A stretch of 64,000 nucleotides of DNA from the NCBI RefSeq assembly GCF_003946645.1, contig NZ_RHOU01000001.1, positions 310,001 through 374,000 on the forward strand. Reading direction: 5' to 3'. Of the stretch, positions 26,564-37,631 are shown piece by piece. Positions within the stretch are counted from its first letter, which is position 1. Each line of letters begins with the position of its first letter. The translations under genes were made by a program, and so were the position numbers. Source of the DNA: Lapidilactobacillus wuchangensis. Lineage in GTDB: Bacteria > Bacillota > Bacilli > Lactobacillales > Lactobacillaceae. The notes under the pieces were generated by a model, which did not search any database, was not told the DNA's origin, and saw only the letters and a list, made by a program, of their open reading frames with translations.

Positions 26564-28387
26564 ATGAACAATCAAAATACAGTTCCAGCAAGTGTCGCAA
26601 TGTTACGTGTCATCGAATCATGGGGTGTTAAACATATTTACGGTTACCCTGGTGGTTCATTTAACTCAACTATGTCCGCTTTAGATCAAGAAAAAGAGCG
26701 CTTGAAATATGTGCAAATCCGCCACGAACAAGTTGGTGCCTTAGCAGCCTCAGCCGATGCAAAATTAACTGGCAAAATTGCCGTTACTTTCGGCTCAGCT
26801 GGCCCTGGTGCCACTAACCTGCTAACTGGTTTATACGACGCTCGTGAAGACCACGCACCTGTTTTAGCGTTAATTGGTCAAGTTCCAAGTAAAAATATGA
26901 ACACCAATTACTTCCAAGAATTCGATGAAAATCCAATTTTTGCTGACGTGGCAGTTTACAATCGTTTAGTCATGACGCCGGAAAGCTTACCTTACGTAGT
27001 TGATAAGGCAATTCGCGAAGCTTATAAGCATCAAGGCGTTGCTGTCGTGATCATTCCCAACGACTTTGGCTATGTTGAAATTCCTGACGAGCCATACACC
27101 AGCGTTTCGCCAACTGATAACAAAGTTAAACCTTTACCAACAGCAACTGATGCTGAAGTCGATCAAGTCCTTGATATGATCAAAGCGGCTAAGCGGCCAG
27201 TCATTCACGTTGGCCGCGGGATCCGAGGCGGCGGTGACAAATTAATTGAATTATCCAAGAAATTACAGGTACCGTTAGTTTTAACTGGCTTAGCTAAGGG
27301 ATTGATCGATGATCATTATGAAGGTAACTTAGGTTATGCCAATCGGGCTGCGGCTAAAGCTGCCGATGAAATTTTCGCCGTTAGCGATTTAGTTATTGCT
27401 ATTGGGACTGACTTCCCATTTGCTAACTTAGTTTATCGGACTCATCCCTTTAAGTTCGTGCAAGTTGACGTTGATGAAGCTCAGTTTGGTCGCCATCATT
27501 TCTTAGACTTAGGCATTTGGAGTGACGCCACTGCTTTCGTTGAGAAAGCACTTGACCGTAGTGAAGCAGCGGCACCAAGTCCATACTTCAAGGCGGCTGT
27601 AGCTGACAATCTGAATTGGCGGCAATATTTAGACAAATTACTCAATCGTGAGACTGACCCACTAGAATTTGAACCAATTTATAAGCAAATTAACCGAATT
27701 GCTGAAGATGACGCTGTTTTCTCAATTGATGTTGGCGACAACATTATTAATTCCTTCCGTTATCTTAATCTAACACCAAAGAACAAATGGACGATTTCAG
27801 CGTTGTTTGCTTCCATGGGTTATGGTTTACCTGGGGCAATTGCCGGCAAACTCTCCTTCCCTGACCGCCAAGTCTTCAACATTTCCGGTGATGGTGCCTT
27901 CTCAATGGTCATGCAAGATTTGATCGATCAGAAGAAATATCAATTACCAATTATCAACATTATTACTTCCAACACTGTTTTAGGCTTCATCAAGTCAGAA
28001 CAAGATGACTTGAATATTGCTCATCATAGTGGGATCGATTTGGAAGACCAAGATTTCGCGATGATTGCTCAAGGGATGGGTGTGGAATCAATCACTGTTC
28101 GTAAATCAAGTGAATTACCAGCTGCTTTCGATCGTGCCGTTGAAGTCACCAAAGCTGGTCGTCCTTTCTTAATCGATGCTAAAATCACGCAAAAACGTGG
28201 CTTGCCAGTTGAAGAGCTGGAGTTAAGCATTAAAGATGGCCAATTAACCGAAACAATCAGCCCAAGTTACAATGCAAACCACGACTTAAAAGGCACGACT
28301 AGCCTAGAAGATTTCTTCGCCAGCTATGATGCTCAAGAATTGAAACCATTAGCCCACTTCTTTGATGAAGCTGGCGTAGAACTTTAA
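26564..28387 (+). CDS. pox: Pyruvate oxidase (phosphate-dependent, acetyl-phosphate and H2O2 forming)
   Basis: 607 residues of the ThDP/FAD oxidase family. The order IYGYPGGSFNS, IRHEQVGALAASADAKLTGKI (with the catalytic Glu) and FGSAGPGATNLLTGLYDAREDHAPVLALIGQ closely follows the L. plantarum enzyme. The ThDP motif GDGAF is near residue 446. It converts pyruvate, phosphate and O2 into acetyl-phosphate, CO2 and H2O2. ATG 26564 follows GGGGGAT; the frame is open 23 codons upstream, without family similarity. It has its own promoter, a cre at the start site and a terminator, and converges on the pdh operon, the competing route for pyruvate. Confidence 0.95.
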   Translation: MNNQNTVPASVAMLRVIESWGVKHIYGYPGGSFNSTMSALDQEKERLKYVQIRHEQVGALAASADAKLTGKIAVTFGSAGPGATNLLTGLYDAREDHAPVLALIGQVPSKNMNTNYFQEFDENPIFADVAVYNRLVMTPESLPYVVDKAIREAYKHQGVAVVIIPNDFGYVEIPDEPYTSVSPTDNKVKPLPTATDAEVDQVLDMIKAAKRPVIHVGRGIRGGGDKLIELSKKLQVPLVLTGLAKGLIDDHYEGNLGYANRAAAKAADEIFAVSDLVIAIGTDFPFANLVYRTHPFKFVQVDVDEAQFGRHHFLDLGIWSDATAFVEKALDRSEAAAPSPYFKAAVADNLNWRQYLDKLLNRETDPLEFEPIYKQINRIAEDDAVFSIDVGDNIINSFRYLNLTPKNKWTISALFASMGYGLPGAIAGKLSFPDRQVFNISGDGAFSMVMQDLIDQKKYQLPIINIITSNTVLGFIKSEQDDLNIAHHSGIDLEDQDFAMIAQGMGVESITVRKSSELPAAFDRAVEVTKAGRPFLIDAKITQKRGLPVEELELSIKDGQLTETISPSYNANHDLKGTTSLEDFFASYDAQELKPLAHFFDEAGVEL

Positions 28388-28470
28388 TATTTAAAAACAA
28401 CTAAAACTGTCAATCATCCAAATTATTAGTTTTAGGTACTGACAAGATTATTAATCGCTGCTAGTCAGCA

Positions 28471-28506
28471 AACCCCTAACATTCCTCAGGAGTGTTGGGG
28501 GTTTTT
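28471..28506 (+). terminator. pox terminator
   Basis: AACCCCTAACATTCC / GGAGTGTTGGGGGTT hairpin followed by TTTTTG. Confidence 0.9.
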
Positions 28507-28547
28507 GTACCCTCAAGAATCGACTTTATCTAACACAACGGACTATC

Positions 28548-29133
28548 GAATTATGCGACTCCCTAATTGAGAACGGCAGGGGCCCAGCGATTTTATGGGC
28601 GTGGAACGCCGTGGCCATCGATTGAAGCCAATTCAAAAACCGAATTGTCTTCAATGCGAGGCTTTGACTAGCTGCTAAAGCAGCAAGACAAATTTCACGG
28701 CTGACGCCAATCGCTGGGCCCCTGCCTGATCTGACTAATTTAATGGAACACCACTACTTAGAAAAGTAGACAGCACCAACCAACAAAACCTGATTGACAA
28801 TCACTCTGAGTTGAAAAACTAGAGGTTGTTAATCAGGTTATTTTAGTTTCAATATTTAGCGTTATCAGTCTATGTTTAGTTGATATGACTTGCTATGGAT
28901 GCCTTAACAACTAGCAAAGGTACAGTTCACAACATCAACTCCAGACAGAATGGAGGGCGTGGTTGTCAGCCAATCGGGTTTTATTTGCGTAGGAGCTTGC
29001 GAGAAGCAGCTAAATTTGTCTCGCCGCTTCAGCGGTTAGACAAAGGCTCGTATTGGTGACAATTTGGTCCTTAATTGGCATCAATCGATGCCGGCAGCGT
29101 TCCACAACCAGCAAGCCCGCAATGCAGTCAGAA
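28548..29133 (+). repeat. Composite intergenic repeat copy 3, inverted (A, terminator hairpin, B)
   Basis: Fills most of the 876-base gap between pox and pdhD, in the opposite orientation to the other copies. Element A (28548-28755) has a perfect 18-bp outer stem (28575-28592 with 28709-28726), inner GGCGT/ACGCC and GCCGTG/CACGGC stems. A terminator-like hairpin (28785-28846) follows in the pox direction. Element B (28935-29133) has about 40 extra bases around 28972-29011 compared with other B elements. Confidence 0.85.
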
Positions 29134-29189
29134 CCAATTCTGTTTTATCGCCGACACCGTAGCTTTTGAACTTGCGTTGACACAGACAC

Positions 29190-29240
29190 AAAAAAGAGTT
29201 CATTGATCAGTTTTGCGGCTGATCATGAACTCTTTTGTTG
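29190..29240. terminator. Bidirectional terminator at the end of the pdh operon
   Basis: AAAAGAGTTCATTGATCAG pairs with CTGATCATGAACTCTTTT (one bulge); T runs on both strands. Confidence 0.85.
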
Positions 29241-29263
29241 TCACTAACAGATTAATTCATCAC

Positions 29264-30670
29264 TTAAATATTGGTTGGCATACCTTCCGCTAAATCAGCT
29301 GCATCCATGATGGCCTCACTTAAAGTTGGATGAGGATGAATCGTCAGTGCTAAATCACTAATATTCATGCCAGATTCAACAGCTAAGGTCAGCTCCGAAA
29401 TCAAATCACTAGCACCACTGCCAGCAACTTGTGCGCCTAGTAATGTACCATCATTTTTGTCAGAAATTAATTTGACAAAACCAGTCGTTTCTTGCAAGGA
29501 AATGGCCCGGCCATTAGCTGCGAACGGGAATTTATCGGCTTTAGCTTGATAGCCTTGATCCTTAGCTTCAGCCAAATTTAACCCAGTCGTCGCTAGTTCA
29601 GGATCAGTGTAGCAAACTGCTGGCATTGCCCGATAATCAACGGCTGCTGGTTTGCCACTAATCGCTTCGGCGGCAACTTTACCTTCATAAGAAGCCTTAT
29701 GTGCCAGAGCAGCGCCAGGAACAATATCACCAATCGCATAAATGTTGGCTTGATTAGTCCGACCTTGTTGATCAACCTCGATTAAACCGCGATCACTCAT
29801 TTTAACGCCAGCTTGTTCGAGCCCCATGTCATTGGTGTTCGGCCGCCGACCTACTGTGACCATCACATAATCAGCATCAATTTTTTCGGTTTGACCATTA
29901 GCTTCATAAGTCACCGTGACATGATCATCAAAGTTCTCAGCGCTTTTAGCCATGGCACCAGTGACCACCTTAACGCCCTTTTTCTGGAAGCTGTCTAAGA
30001 CGAGCTTGACCATATCGGCATCAAAATTAGGCAGGATTGACGGTGTACCTTCTAAAATCGTCACTTCAGCGCCCAAATTAGCGTAAGCACCAGCTAATTC
30101 AGAACCAATATAACCGCCACCAATGACAATCAATTTCTTAGGTACTTCATGTAAATTAAGACCGCCAGTAGAATCAACCACACGTTTTTCAAATTTAAAG
30201 CCTTTGATTTCAACTGGTCGTGACCCTGTTGCAATAATCAAGTTTTTGAAAGTATAAGTTTGGGCACTATCTTTTTGAATGACCCGCAAACTGTGGGCAT
30301 CCTTTAAGAACGCATCGCCTTCAATTAGGTCAATTTTGTGCTTCTTAAATAACATCCGTACGCCACCAGTTAAGCGTTCAACGACCCGATGTTGTTTCCA
30401 ATCCTGAGTTTTAGCGAAATCAATCGTCGCATCGGTTTTACTAATGCCAAAAGCACTGGCATCACGTGCTTCTTGTAAACGGTGGCCGGCAGTGATTAAA
30501 GCTTTAGAGGGAATACAGCCCACATTAAGACAAACGCCACCAACGTATTCACGTTCAATAACAGTCACTTTCTGACCTAATTCAGCAGCATGGATTGCGG
30601 CAACATAACCGCCAGGGCCAGCACCAATCACGACAGTATCTAAATCAATTGCAAAATCTCCAACGACCAT
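29264..30670 (-). CDS. pdhD: Dihydrolipoamide dehydrogenase (E3)
   Basis: 468 residues. FAD-binding GAGPGG (16-21), redox disulfide Cys47/Cys52 in [13 protein letters not shown], the NAD-binding GGGYIGSE near 180, and the C-terminal dimer-interface motif HPHPTLSE with the catalytic His-Glu pair. It reoxidises the lipoyl arms of the pyruvate dehydrogenase complex and passes electrons to NAD+. Last gene of pdhABCD; the ATG lies 2 bases past the pdhC stop with GGAGGG upstream. Confidence 0.97.
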   Translation of the reverse strand: MVVGDFAIDLDTVVIGAGPGGYVAAIHAAELGQKVTVIEREYVGGVCLNVGCIPSKALITAGHRLQEARDASAFGISKTDATIDFAKTQDWKQHRVVERLTGGVRMLFKKHKIDLIEGDAFLKDAHSLRVIQKDSAQTYTFKNLIIATGSRPVEIKGFKFEKRVVDSTGGLNLHEVPKKLIVIGGGYIGSELAGAYANLGAEVTILEGTPSILPNFDADMVKLVLDSFQKKGVKVVTGAMAKSAENFDDHVTVTYEANGQTEKIDADYVMVTVGRRPNTNDMGLEQAGVKMSDRGLIEVDQQGRTNQANIYAIGDIVPGAALAHKASYEGKVAAEAISGKPAAVDYRAMPAVCYTDPELATTGLNLAEAKDQGYQAKADKFPFAANGRAISLQETTGFVKLISDKNDGTLLGAQVAGSGASDLISELTLAVESGMNISDLALTIHPHPTLSEAIMDAADLAEGMPTNI

Positions 30671-30672
30671 AA

Positions 30673-32298
30673 TTAACCCTCCATCAATAATAATTCGGGA
30701 TCTGCTAACAACTGTTTCAACTCATTCATTGCTTTTTGAGCAGTGGCGCCATCAATCAAGCGATGATCAAAAGATAAGGATAGTTTCATCATCGCACCAA
30801 CGGCCACTTCGCCATCTTCGTTGACATAAGGCTCTTTGGCAATCCGACCAAAGCCGAGAATTGCTACTTCTGGATAATTAATGACCGGTGTGAACCAACC
30901 TCCACCAATTGAACCGATATTACTGATTGTCATGGAACCATGAGCCATTTCGTCAGGTTTCAACTTATTATCCTGGGCCTTAACAGCATTGGCACTGATT
31001 TCTTCCGCAATCGCAAAAATACTTTTGGCATCAGCATTTTTAATATTTGGCACGTATAGCCCATGAGGTGTGTCAGTCGCAATTCCCACATTAAAGTAAT
31101 GCTTATAAACAATTTCTTGATTGGCATCGTCAATTGAAGCATTCAATACTGGAAAATCGCGCAGAACAATCACTAAAGCTTTGACCACATAAGCTAAGAA
31201 GGTTAACTTGATGCCCTTGTCAGCCGCCACAGCCTTGAATTTCTTACGATGGGTCATTAACTTGGAAACTTCCACATCGTCAAATAAAGTGACATGTGGT
31301 GCTGTGTGCTTGCTGTTAACCATTGCTTTGGCAATTGCTTTCCGAGTTGGGCTCATCTTTTCCCGCGTTTCGTTAGCATTTTCTGGCAAGGCTTGTGGTG
31401 CTGGTTTTGCAGCTGCGGGCGCCGTTGCTGCGACTGGTGTGGCTGCAGTTGGTTCACTGGCAGTGGTAGTAATGGCAACGCCAGATTTAGCTGCATCAAT
31501 GTCGGCCTTAGTGATTCGACCGTTTTTACCAGTTGCTTGAACTTGTTCTAAGGCAACACCTTGTTCACGTGCATATAGCCGTACTGATGGCATCGCTAAA
31601 ATTGGATGGGCCGCAGTGCTAGTCGCAACTTGTGGTGTGGCGCTAGCAGTCGCAGTTGCCGTTGTTGCTGCAATTGCTGGTGCTGATGCTGTTGAAGCTG
31701 GTGCTGATGGTGCGGTGCCAGCCTGATTGTGACCAGGAGCATCAATTTCGACCAATGGTTCACCGACGGTCACTGTTTGCCCTTCTGGTGTCAAAATTTT
31801 TGTGACTTTTCCTGTCACTGGCGAAGGGATTTCTTCAACTGACTTATCGTTTTGAACCTCTAATAAAGTCTCGTCTTCTTTGATTTCAGTACCAGGCTGA
31901 ACATGCCACTTGACGATTTCGCCTTCAGCAATGCCCTCCCCTAGTTCCGGTAATTTGAATTGGTAATAACTGGTACTTGCAACAGGGACCGCGGCCGGTG
32001 TCGGTGCAGCAACAGTTGCTGTTTCCGCGACCGTGGCAGTAGTCGTACTAGGCTGGCTGCCGTCACCATCAAACTCAATTAATGGTTGGCCAACCGTGAC
32101 GGTGTCGCCTTCTTGGGCCAGAATCTGGGTCACAGTACCACTTTCTGGTGAAGGGATTTCTTCAACTGACTTATCATTTTGGACTTCAAGAATGATGTCG
32201 TCTTCTTTAACTTGATCACCTGGTTGAACATGCCATTTGACAATTTCGCCTTCAGCGATGCCTTCCCCTAGTTCGGGTAATTTGAAAATATAACTCAT
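30673..32298 (-). CDS. pdhC: Dihydrolipoamide acetyltransferase (E2), two lipoyl domains
   Basis: 541 residues. Two near-identical lipoyl domains carry the modified Lys at K43 and K149 (both in [14 protein letters not shown]), joined by Ala/Pro/Thr-rich flexible linkers. A peripheral-subunit-binding domain lies near 230-268 ([13 protein letters not shown]), then the catalytic acyltransferase domain with the HxxxDG motif as DHRLIDGA near the C-terminus. It forms the core of the complex and transfers acetyl to CoA. Two lipoyl domains are common in lactobacilli; their near identity suggests an internal duplication. The ATG follows CAGGAGG. Confidence 0.97.
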   Translation of the reverse strand: MSYIFKLPELGEGIAEGEIVKWHVQPGDQVKEDDIILEVQNDKSVEEIPSPESGTVTQILAQEGDTVTVGQPLIEFDGDGSQPSTTTATVAETATVAAPTPAAVPVASTSYYQFKLPELGEGIAEGEIVKWHVQPGTEIKEDETLLEVQNDKSVEEIPSPVTGKVTKILTPEGQTVTVGEPLVEIDAPGHNQAGTAPSAPASTASAPAIAATTATATASATPQVATSTAAHPILAMPSVRLYAREQGVALEQVQATGKNGRITKADIDAAKSGVAITTTASEPTAATPVAATAPAAAKPAPQALPENANETREKMSPTRKAIAKAMVNSKHTAPHVTLFDDVEVSKLMTHRKKFKAVAADKGIKLTFLAYVVKALVIVLRDFPVLNASIDDANQEIVYKHYFNVGIATDTPHGLYVPNIKNADAKSIFAIAEEISANAVKAQDNKLKPDEMAHGSMTISNIGSIGGGWFTPVINYPEVAILGFGRIAKEPYVNEDGEVAVGAMMKLSLSFDHRLIDGATAQKAMNELKQLLADPELLLMEG

Positions 32299-32316
32299 TA
32301 ACTTAGCCTCCTGAAA

Positions 32317-33293
32317 TTAGAAATTAACGGTGTCCTGAACTTTAGCAACAATATCCTGCGCATTAGGCAGCCAAAGCGATTCGGCTTGGCCAAATGGGAA
32401 CGGTGTATCTGGTGCGGCAACAAAGCCAATTGGTGCTTGTAAATTTAAAATTGCCCGTTGCGAAATTTCAGAAATCACTTGGTTACCAACGCCAGCTTGA
32501 CGTTGTGCTTCCTGAACCACCACGACGCGACCAGTTTTGATGACTGAGTCAATGATTGTTTTCGTATCCAGAGGTGCAATTGTTCTGAGATCAATAATCT
32601 CAGCATCAATTTGCTGTTGCGCCAATTCATCAGCAGCCTTGACTGCTTCGCGAACCATGGCACCATAAGTCACAATCGTCACATCTTTACCCGATCGAAC
32701 AACAGCGGCTTGATCAAGGGGAATCTCGTAAGCTTCATCAGGAACTTCTTCGCGGAAAGAACGATAAAGCTTCATGTGTTCCAAGAATAACACGGGATCA
32801 TCACTTTTAATCGAACTAATTAATAATCCCTTAGCATCTTTCGGATTACTAGGCACCACGACCCGCATCCCTGGAAATTGGGTAATCAAGCCTTCGAAAT
32901 TATCAGAATGCATTTCGGGGGTATGAACGCCACCACCAAATGGTGCCCGAATTGTGATTGGCATTTGGCGGGTATTACCCATGCGATAGCGCATGCGTGA
33001 CATTTGGCCACCAATCGAATCCATGGTTTCTAGAATAAACCCAAAGAATTGAATTTCTGGGACTGGTCGAAAACCTTGTAAAGCCAAACCAATTGCTAAA
33101 CCACCAATGCCTGATTCAGCTAAAGGCGTGTCAAAAACTTTTTCTTCACCAAATTTTGCTTGCAAACCTTCAGTAGCTCGAAAAACGCCGCCGTTCTTAC
33201 CAACATCTTCGCCAAAGACCATGACCTTGTCATCAGCTGCTAATTCAGCTGCCAATCCATCAGTAATTGCTTGAATCATTGTTTTTTGAGTCA

Positions 33294-33294
<1 letters not shown>
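32317..33294 (-). CDS. pdhB: Pyruvate dehydrogenase E1 component, beta subunit
   Basis: 325 residues, the usual E1-beta length. Typical blocks are [19 protein letters not shown] (about 25-43), [16 protein letters not shown] and [17 protein letters not shown]. With the alpha subunit it forms the ThDP-dependent E1 that decarboxylates pyruvate and acetylates the lipoyl arm. Its ATG overlaps the pdhA stop (TAATG), so the two subunits are translationally coupled, which favours equal amounts. Confidence 0.97.
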
Positions 33295-34400
<1,106 letters not shown>

Positions 34401-34463
34401 TCACCCTCGACTTTCTGTTACACAATTAATTATGATCTGTGTTATGAATATTAAACTACGCTA

Positions 34464-34492
34464 AAGATATCATGATTAAAATAAACTTGCAA
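34464..34492 (-). promoter_or_regulatory. pdh operon promoter with an imperfect cre overlapping the -35
   Basis: Minus strand TTGCAA, 17-base spacer, TATCTT. The overlapping sequence 34488-34501 matches the cre consensus with two mismatches, and 34571-34584 (TGAAAACGAATACT) with one. Confidence 0.55.
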
Positions 34493-34620
34493 GCGTTTAA
34501 GTTCAGCCTTATGATTAAGCGATTTCACCGTCATCATATGTGAATTTAAAAACGAAAAAAATCAAGTATATGAAAACGAATACTACTGTTCCTTTTCATG
34601 TTTATTCTGTTATCGTTTTA

Positions 34621-34643
34621 CCAAATTTGTTAACAAAATTTGG
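34621..34643. promoter_or_regulatory. Near-palindrome in the mgtA-pdhA gap
   Basis: CCAAATTT and AAATTTGG flank GTTAAC; the core TTTGTTAACAAA is a perfect 12-bp palindrome. It could be an operator for pdhA about 130 bases downstream. The rest of the 467-base gap shows only the pdh promoter, the cre-like sites and the mgtA terminator. Confidence 0.4.
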
Positions 34644-34772
34644 CCACGATTCAAGGGTTTAACCTAACTGAAACTGTTAGCTTGGCTGTTGAAACTGACT
34701 TTAAGCAGGCACCCTCGATTCAAAATTATCTTAAAACCACGCCCTTGCTTTTAAATTGCCAGAAAATTAGCG

Positions 34773-34834
34773 CCAAAAAAATAACCTGACGAACAGTTTC
34801 TGGTTTGCCCAGAAAACTCGTTAATTAGGTTATT
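34773..34834 (-). terminator. mgtA terminator
   Basis: AATAACCT (34780-34787) pairs with AGGTTATT (34827-34834), with a second TTTCTGG/CCAGAAA stem inside, then seven T on the minus strand. The inner part resembles the hairpins of the composite repeats. Confidence 0.75.
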
Positions 34835-34864
34835 AACCGACAACAGTTTTTGATACACGTTAAT

Positions 34865-37480
34865 TTAGTTTAATTTTACTTTCAATAGTTTCTTCAGCAC
34901 ATCTGATAGCACCAAATAGCAAATCACGACTGCGGGCAAGAATAGCCAATAAAGCGCCGGCAAATTCTCAAAGCCGAAAGTATGTTGTAATGGGCCAAAG
35001 ACCATGAAGAAACCTAGCAAGATGGCACCAACAGTGGCGCTGATAACTTGCCAACTCGATTTACTTTTGAAGAATGGCACCCGCGTTGTCCGATAAACAA
35101 AAACCACTAAGCTTTGGGTAATCAAACCGACTAAGAACCAGCCAGTCTGGAATAAACCCGCTCGTGATGCCACATCGGCGTGCAGGACAAACCACATAAA
35201 AGCGAAGGTGATCAAGTCAAAAATCGAACTAACAGGACCGAAAATCAAGGCAAACCGTAATAATCCCTTCGTCCGCCAAGGCGTTGGTTTCAACAAAGTT
35301 TGACGATCAACGTGATCCCATGGCAAGGACATTTGGGCGAAATCGTAAATCAGATTTTGAACCAAAATTTGTAGCGATAACATGGGCAAGAATGGTAAGA
35401 AAATGCTGGCCAATAATACGCTTAATGAATTACCGAAATTGGAAGCAATCGTCATGCGAATATACTTCATGGTATTCCGATAAACCGTACGGCCTTCAAT
35501 AATCCCATCTTCCAAAACTAACAAACTTTTTTCTAGCAGAATAACTGAGCTGGCTTCCTTAGTGACATCAGCCGCATTATCGACGGAAATCCCCACATCA
35601 GCTTGCCGCAAAGCCGGTGCATCGTTAATGCCGTCGCCCATATAGGCAACAGTATGCTTTTCCTGAAGAATCTTGATCAACCGCGCTTTTTGAACGGGAT
35701 TTAATTTCACGAACAAATCGCAATCGTCAACAATCTGGTCGATTTCTTCATCGGTCATTTCGGCAATTTGGCGGCCTTCATAGAAGCGATCATTTTTGAT
35801 GCCCACCTTACCAGCAACATGTTGAGTGATAGTGCCGTTGTCACCAGTCAGGATTTTAACCGTCACGTGATGATTCTGCAGTAATTGCACTGCTTGGGCG
35901 GCACTGGCTTTTTCAGGATCTAAAAAGCCCATTAAGCCCGCAAAAACCATGCCATTTTCGTCGCCAACTTCATAAGTAGCCTGTTCGTGAACATCAATTC
36001 GGTAAGCAATCCCGAGAATCCGCATCCCTTGATCGTTTAACTGTTGATTAAGTTCAATCAATTGTTGCTTAATTTTAGGAGTTAACTTTTGAATGCTGCC
36101 ATTCCAGCGCACCCGATTACAAATGCCCAATACTTCTTCAAAGGCACCTTTGGTAACCATCCACTGATGTTGATCGTTTTTAACGACGACTGTTAAGCGC
36201 CGCCGGTTGAAATCAAAAGGAATTTCATCAACCTTTTGTAAATCAGCTGGTAAACTCGCCATCATCGCTTGATGATTTGGTAGATTGCCGTAATCAATTA
36301 CGGCCTGATCCAGTAAGTTCTTCCAACCAGTTTGATAATTCGAGTTCATATAAGCTAAGTGCAAAACTTCTTGATCGTTTTCGCCTTGGGGATCCAAATG
36401 TGACATCAAGGTAATTTGATCTTGCGTTAAAGTCCCGGTTTTATCTGTACAAAGGACATCAACGGCGCCCAGATTTTGCACCGCCCGTAATTCTTTAACA
36501 ATAACTTTCTTCTTAGCCAAGGTGGTCGCACCCTTCGCTAAATTACTATTAACGACCATTGGCAACATTTCTGGTGTTAAACCAACGGCAATGGCTACTG
36601 CAAAGAAGAAAGCTTGGGTTAAATCGCCCTTAGTAATGGCATTGATTGCAAATACAATGGGCACGAGCACACACATCATAATGATCAACAGTTTGGAAAT
36701 ATGCCGCAAGCCCCGATCAAACTGGGTGTCGCCACGTTTGGCGGTCGCCAACTTGGCCAAATCACCAAACAATGTTTCCCGACCTGTTTTTAAAATCACT
36801 GCTTGGCCAGCACCACTAATCACATCTGTACCCATAAATAAAAGATTGGGATGATCAAAGATTTGTTGATCAGTCGCTGCATCATTTTGCCGATCAGCAC
36901 CAACAAATTTTTCGACTGGCATTGATTCACCAGTAATTGAAGATTGATTTAAAAATAAGTCCTTCGCTGTTAATAAATAAGCATCGGCTGGAATTAAATC
37001 ACCTGTTTGTAATTGAATAATATCGCCAGGAACGACCTCAGTCATGGGCCGTTCTGCCGTGAAGCCTTCACGAGTCACGGCACAAGTATTGGCAATCATT
37101 TTCTTCAGAGCTTGGCTGGCTTTTTGTGAACGAACTTCTTGAGTAAAGCGCAACACCACTGATAATAGAATCATCATTGACATGACAATGGCGCCATCAT
37201 AATCCGCGGTCAAGGCAGAAACAACTGCTAAGGCAATTAGAACGATGACAAATGGATCTAGGAATGATTGTCCCAATATCTGCCAGCGACTAGCCTCTGC
37301 ATTAACAACGACTTGATTTAGGCCATATTGGTCTTGACGTTTTTCGACTTCATCAGCGCTTAAGCCAGCTGTAGTCGTGTGAAGTTTGTTTAAAATTTCC
37401 TCTGGTGTAACCCGGCTATCCGCCAGTAACGCCTCGGTTTTGCTTTGGGTGATTGCACCCTTCTTGGTTGAAAACAACAT
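34865..37480 (-). CDS. mgtA: Magnesium-translocating P-type ATPase
   Basis: 871 residues, P-type ATPase class III. An N-terminal cytoplasmic segment, about ten membrane helices, the phosphorylation motif DKTGTLT near residue 350 and the hinge GDGINDAPALRQADVGIS near 620. It imports Mg2+ across the membrane. ATG 37480 is preceded by GGAGGTAGCAACA. A further start is possible: a TTG at 37576 behind a perfect Shine-Dalgarno would add 32 residues in frame, but family N-termini do not need them. Upstream lie an M-box riboswitch and a candidate leader ORF, so expression should rise when Mg2+ is low. Confidence 0.95.
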   Translation of the reverse strand: MLFSTKKGAITQSKTEALLADSRVTPEEILNKLHTTTAGLSADEVEKRQDQYGLNQVVVNAEASRWQILGQSFLDPFVIVLIALAVVSALTADYDGAIVMSMMILLSVVLRFTQEVRSQKASQALKKMIANTCAVTREGFTAERPMTEVVPGDIIQLQTGDLIPADAYLLTAKDLFLNQSSITGESMPVEKFVGADRQNDAATDQQIFDHPNLLFMGTDVISGAGQAVILKTGRETLFGDLAKLATAKRGDTQFDRGLRHISKLLIIMMCVLVPIVFAINAITKGDLTQAFFFAVAIAVGLTPEMLPMVVNSNLAKGATTLAKKKVIVKELRAVQNLGAVDVLCTDKTGTLTQDQITLMSHLDPQGENDQEVLHLAYMNSNYQTGWKNLLDQAVIDYGNLPNHQAMMASLPADLQKVDEIPFDFNRRRLTVVVKNDQHQWMVTKGAFEEVLGICNRVRWNGSIQKLTPKIKQQLIELNQQLNDQGMRILGIAYRIDVHEQATYEVGDENGMVFAGLMGFLDPEKASAAQAVQLLQNHHVTVKILTGDNGTITQHVAGKVGIKNDRFYEGRQIAEMTDEEIDQIVDDCDLFVKLNPVQKARLIKILQEKHTVAYMGDGINDAPALRQADVGISVDNAADVTKEASSVILLEKSLLVLEDGIIEGRTVYRNTMKYIRMTIASNFGNSLSVLLASIFLPFLPMLSLQILVQNLIYDFAQMSLPWDHVDRQTLLKPTPWRTKGLLRFALIFGPVSSIFDLITFAFMWFVLHADVASRAGLFQTGWFLVGLITQSLVVFVYRTTRVPFFKSKSSWQVISATVGAILLGFFMVFGPLQHTFGFENLPALYWLFLPAVVICYLVLSDVLKKLLKVKLN

Positions 37481-37574
37481 TGTTGCTACCTCCAGGTTTT
37501 TCTGGCGTACAATCATTGTCGATTGTACGCGAATGTTGTATTGGTAAATTATCTGAATCAGGACCAGCGGGCAC
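37416..37574 (-). CDS. Candidate leader ORF (52 aa) overlapping the mgtA start
   Basis: GTG 37574 lies 7 bases after the AGGAGG of AGGAGGTGATC (37577-37587), an 11-base match to the complement of the 16S rRNA 3' end, stronger than the site of mgtA itself. The 52-residue product begins Met-Pro-Ala-Gly-Pro-Asp-Ser-Asp and is Pro/Asp/Asn-rich. It terminates 64 bases inside mgtA in another frame. It sits between the M-box terminator and mgtA and contains a perfect hairpin. By analogy with MgtL of enteric bacteria it could sense Mg2+ through ribosome destabilisation; this is inference. The ribosome binding site could instead serve a longer MgtA starting at TTG 37576. Confidence 0.45.
   Translation of the reverse strand: MPAGPDSDNLPIQHSRTIDNDCTPEKPGGSNNVVFNQEGCNHPKQNRGVTGG
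37504..37530. repeat. Perfect inverted repeat inside the mgtA leader ORF
   Basis: GCGTACAATC and GATTGTACGC flank a six-base loop, giving a 10-bp hairpin midway between the leader ORF start and the mgtA ribosome binding site. A ribosome on the leader ORF would open it. Confidence 0.7.
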
Positions 37575-37631
37575 AAGATCACCTCCTAAAGTATGAACAC
37601 GAACCAACGACTAATAATCACTTTGAAACTA

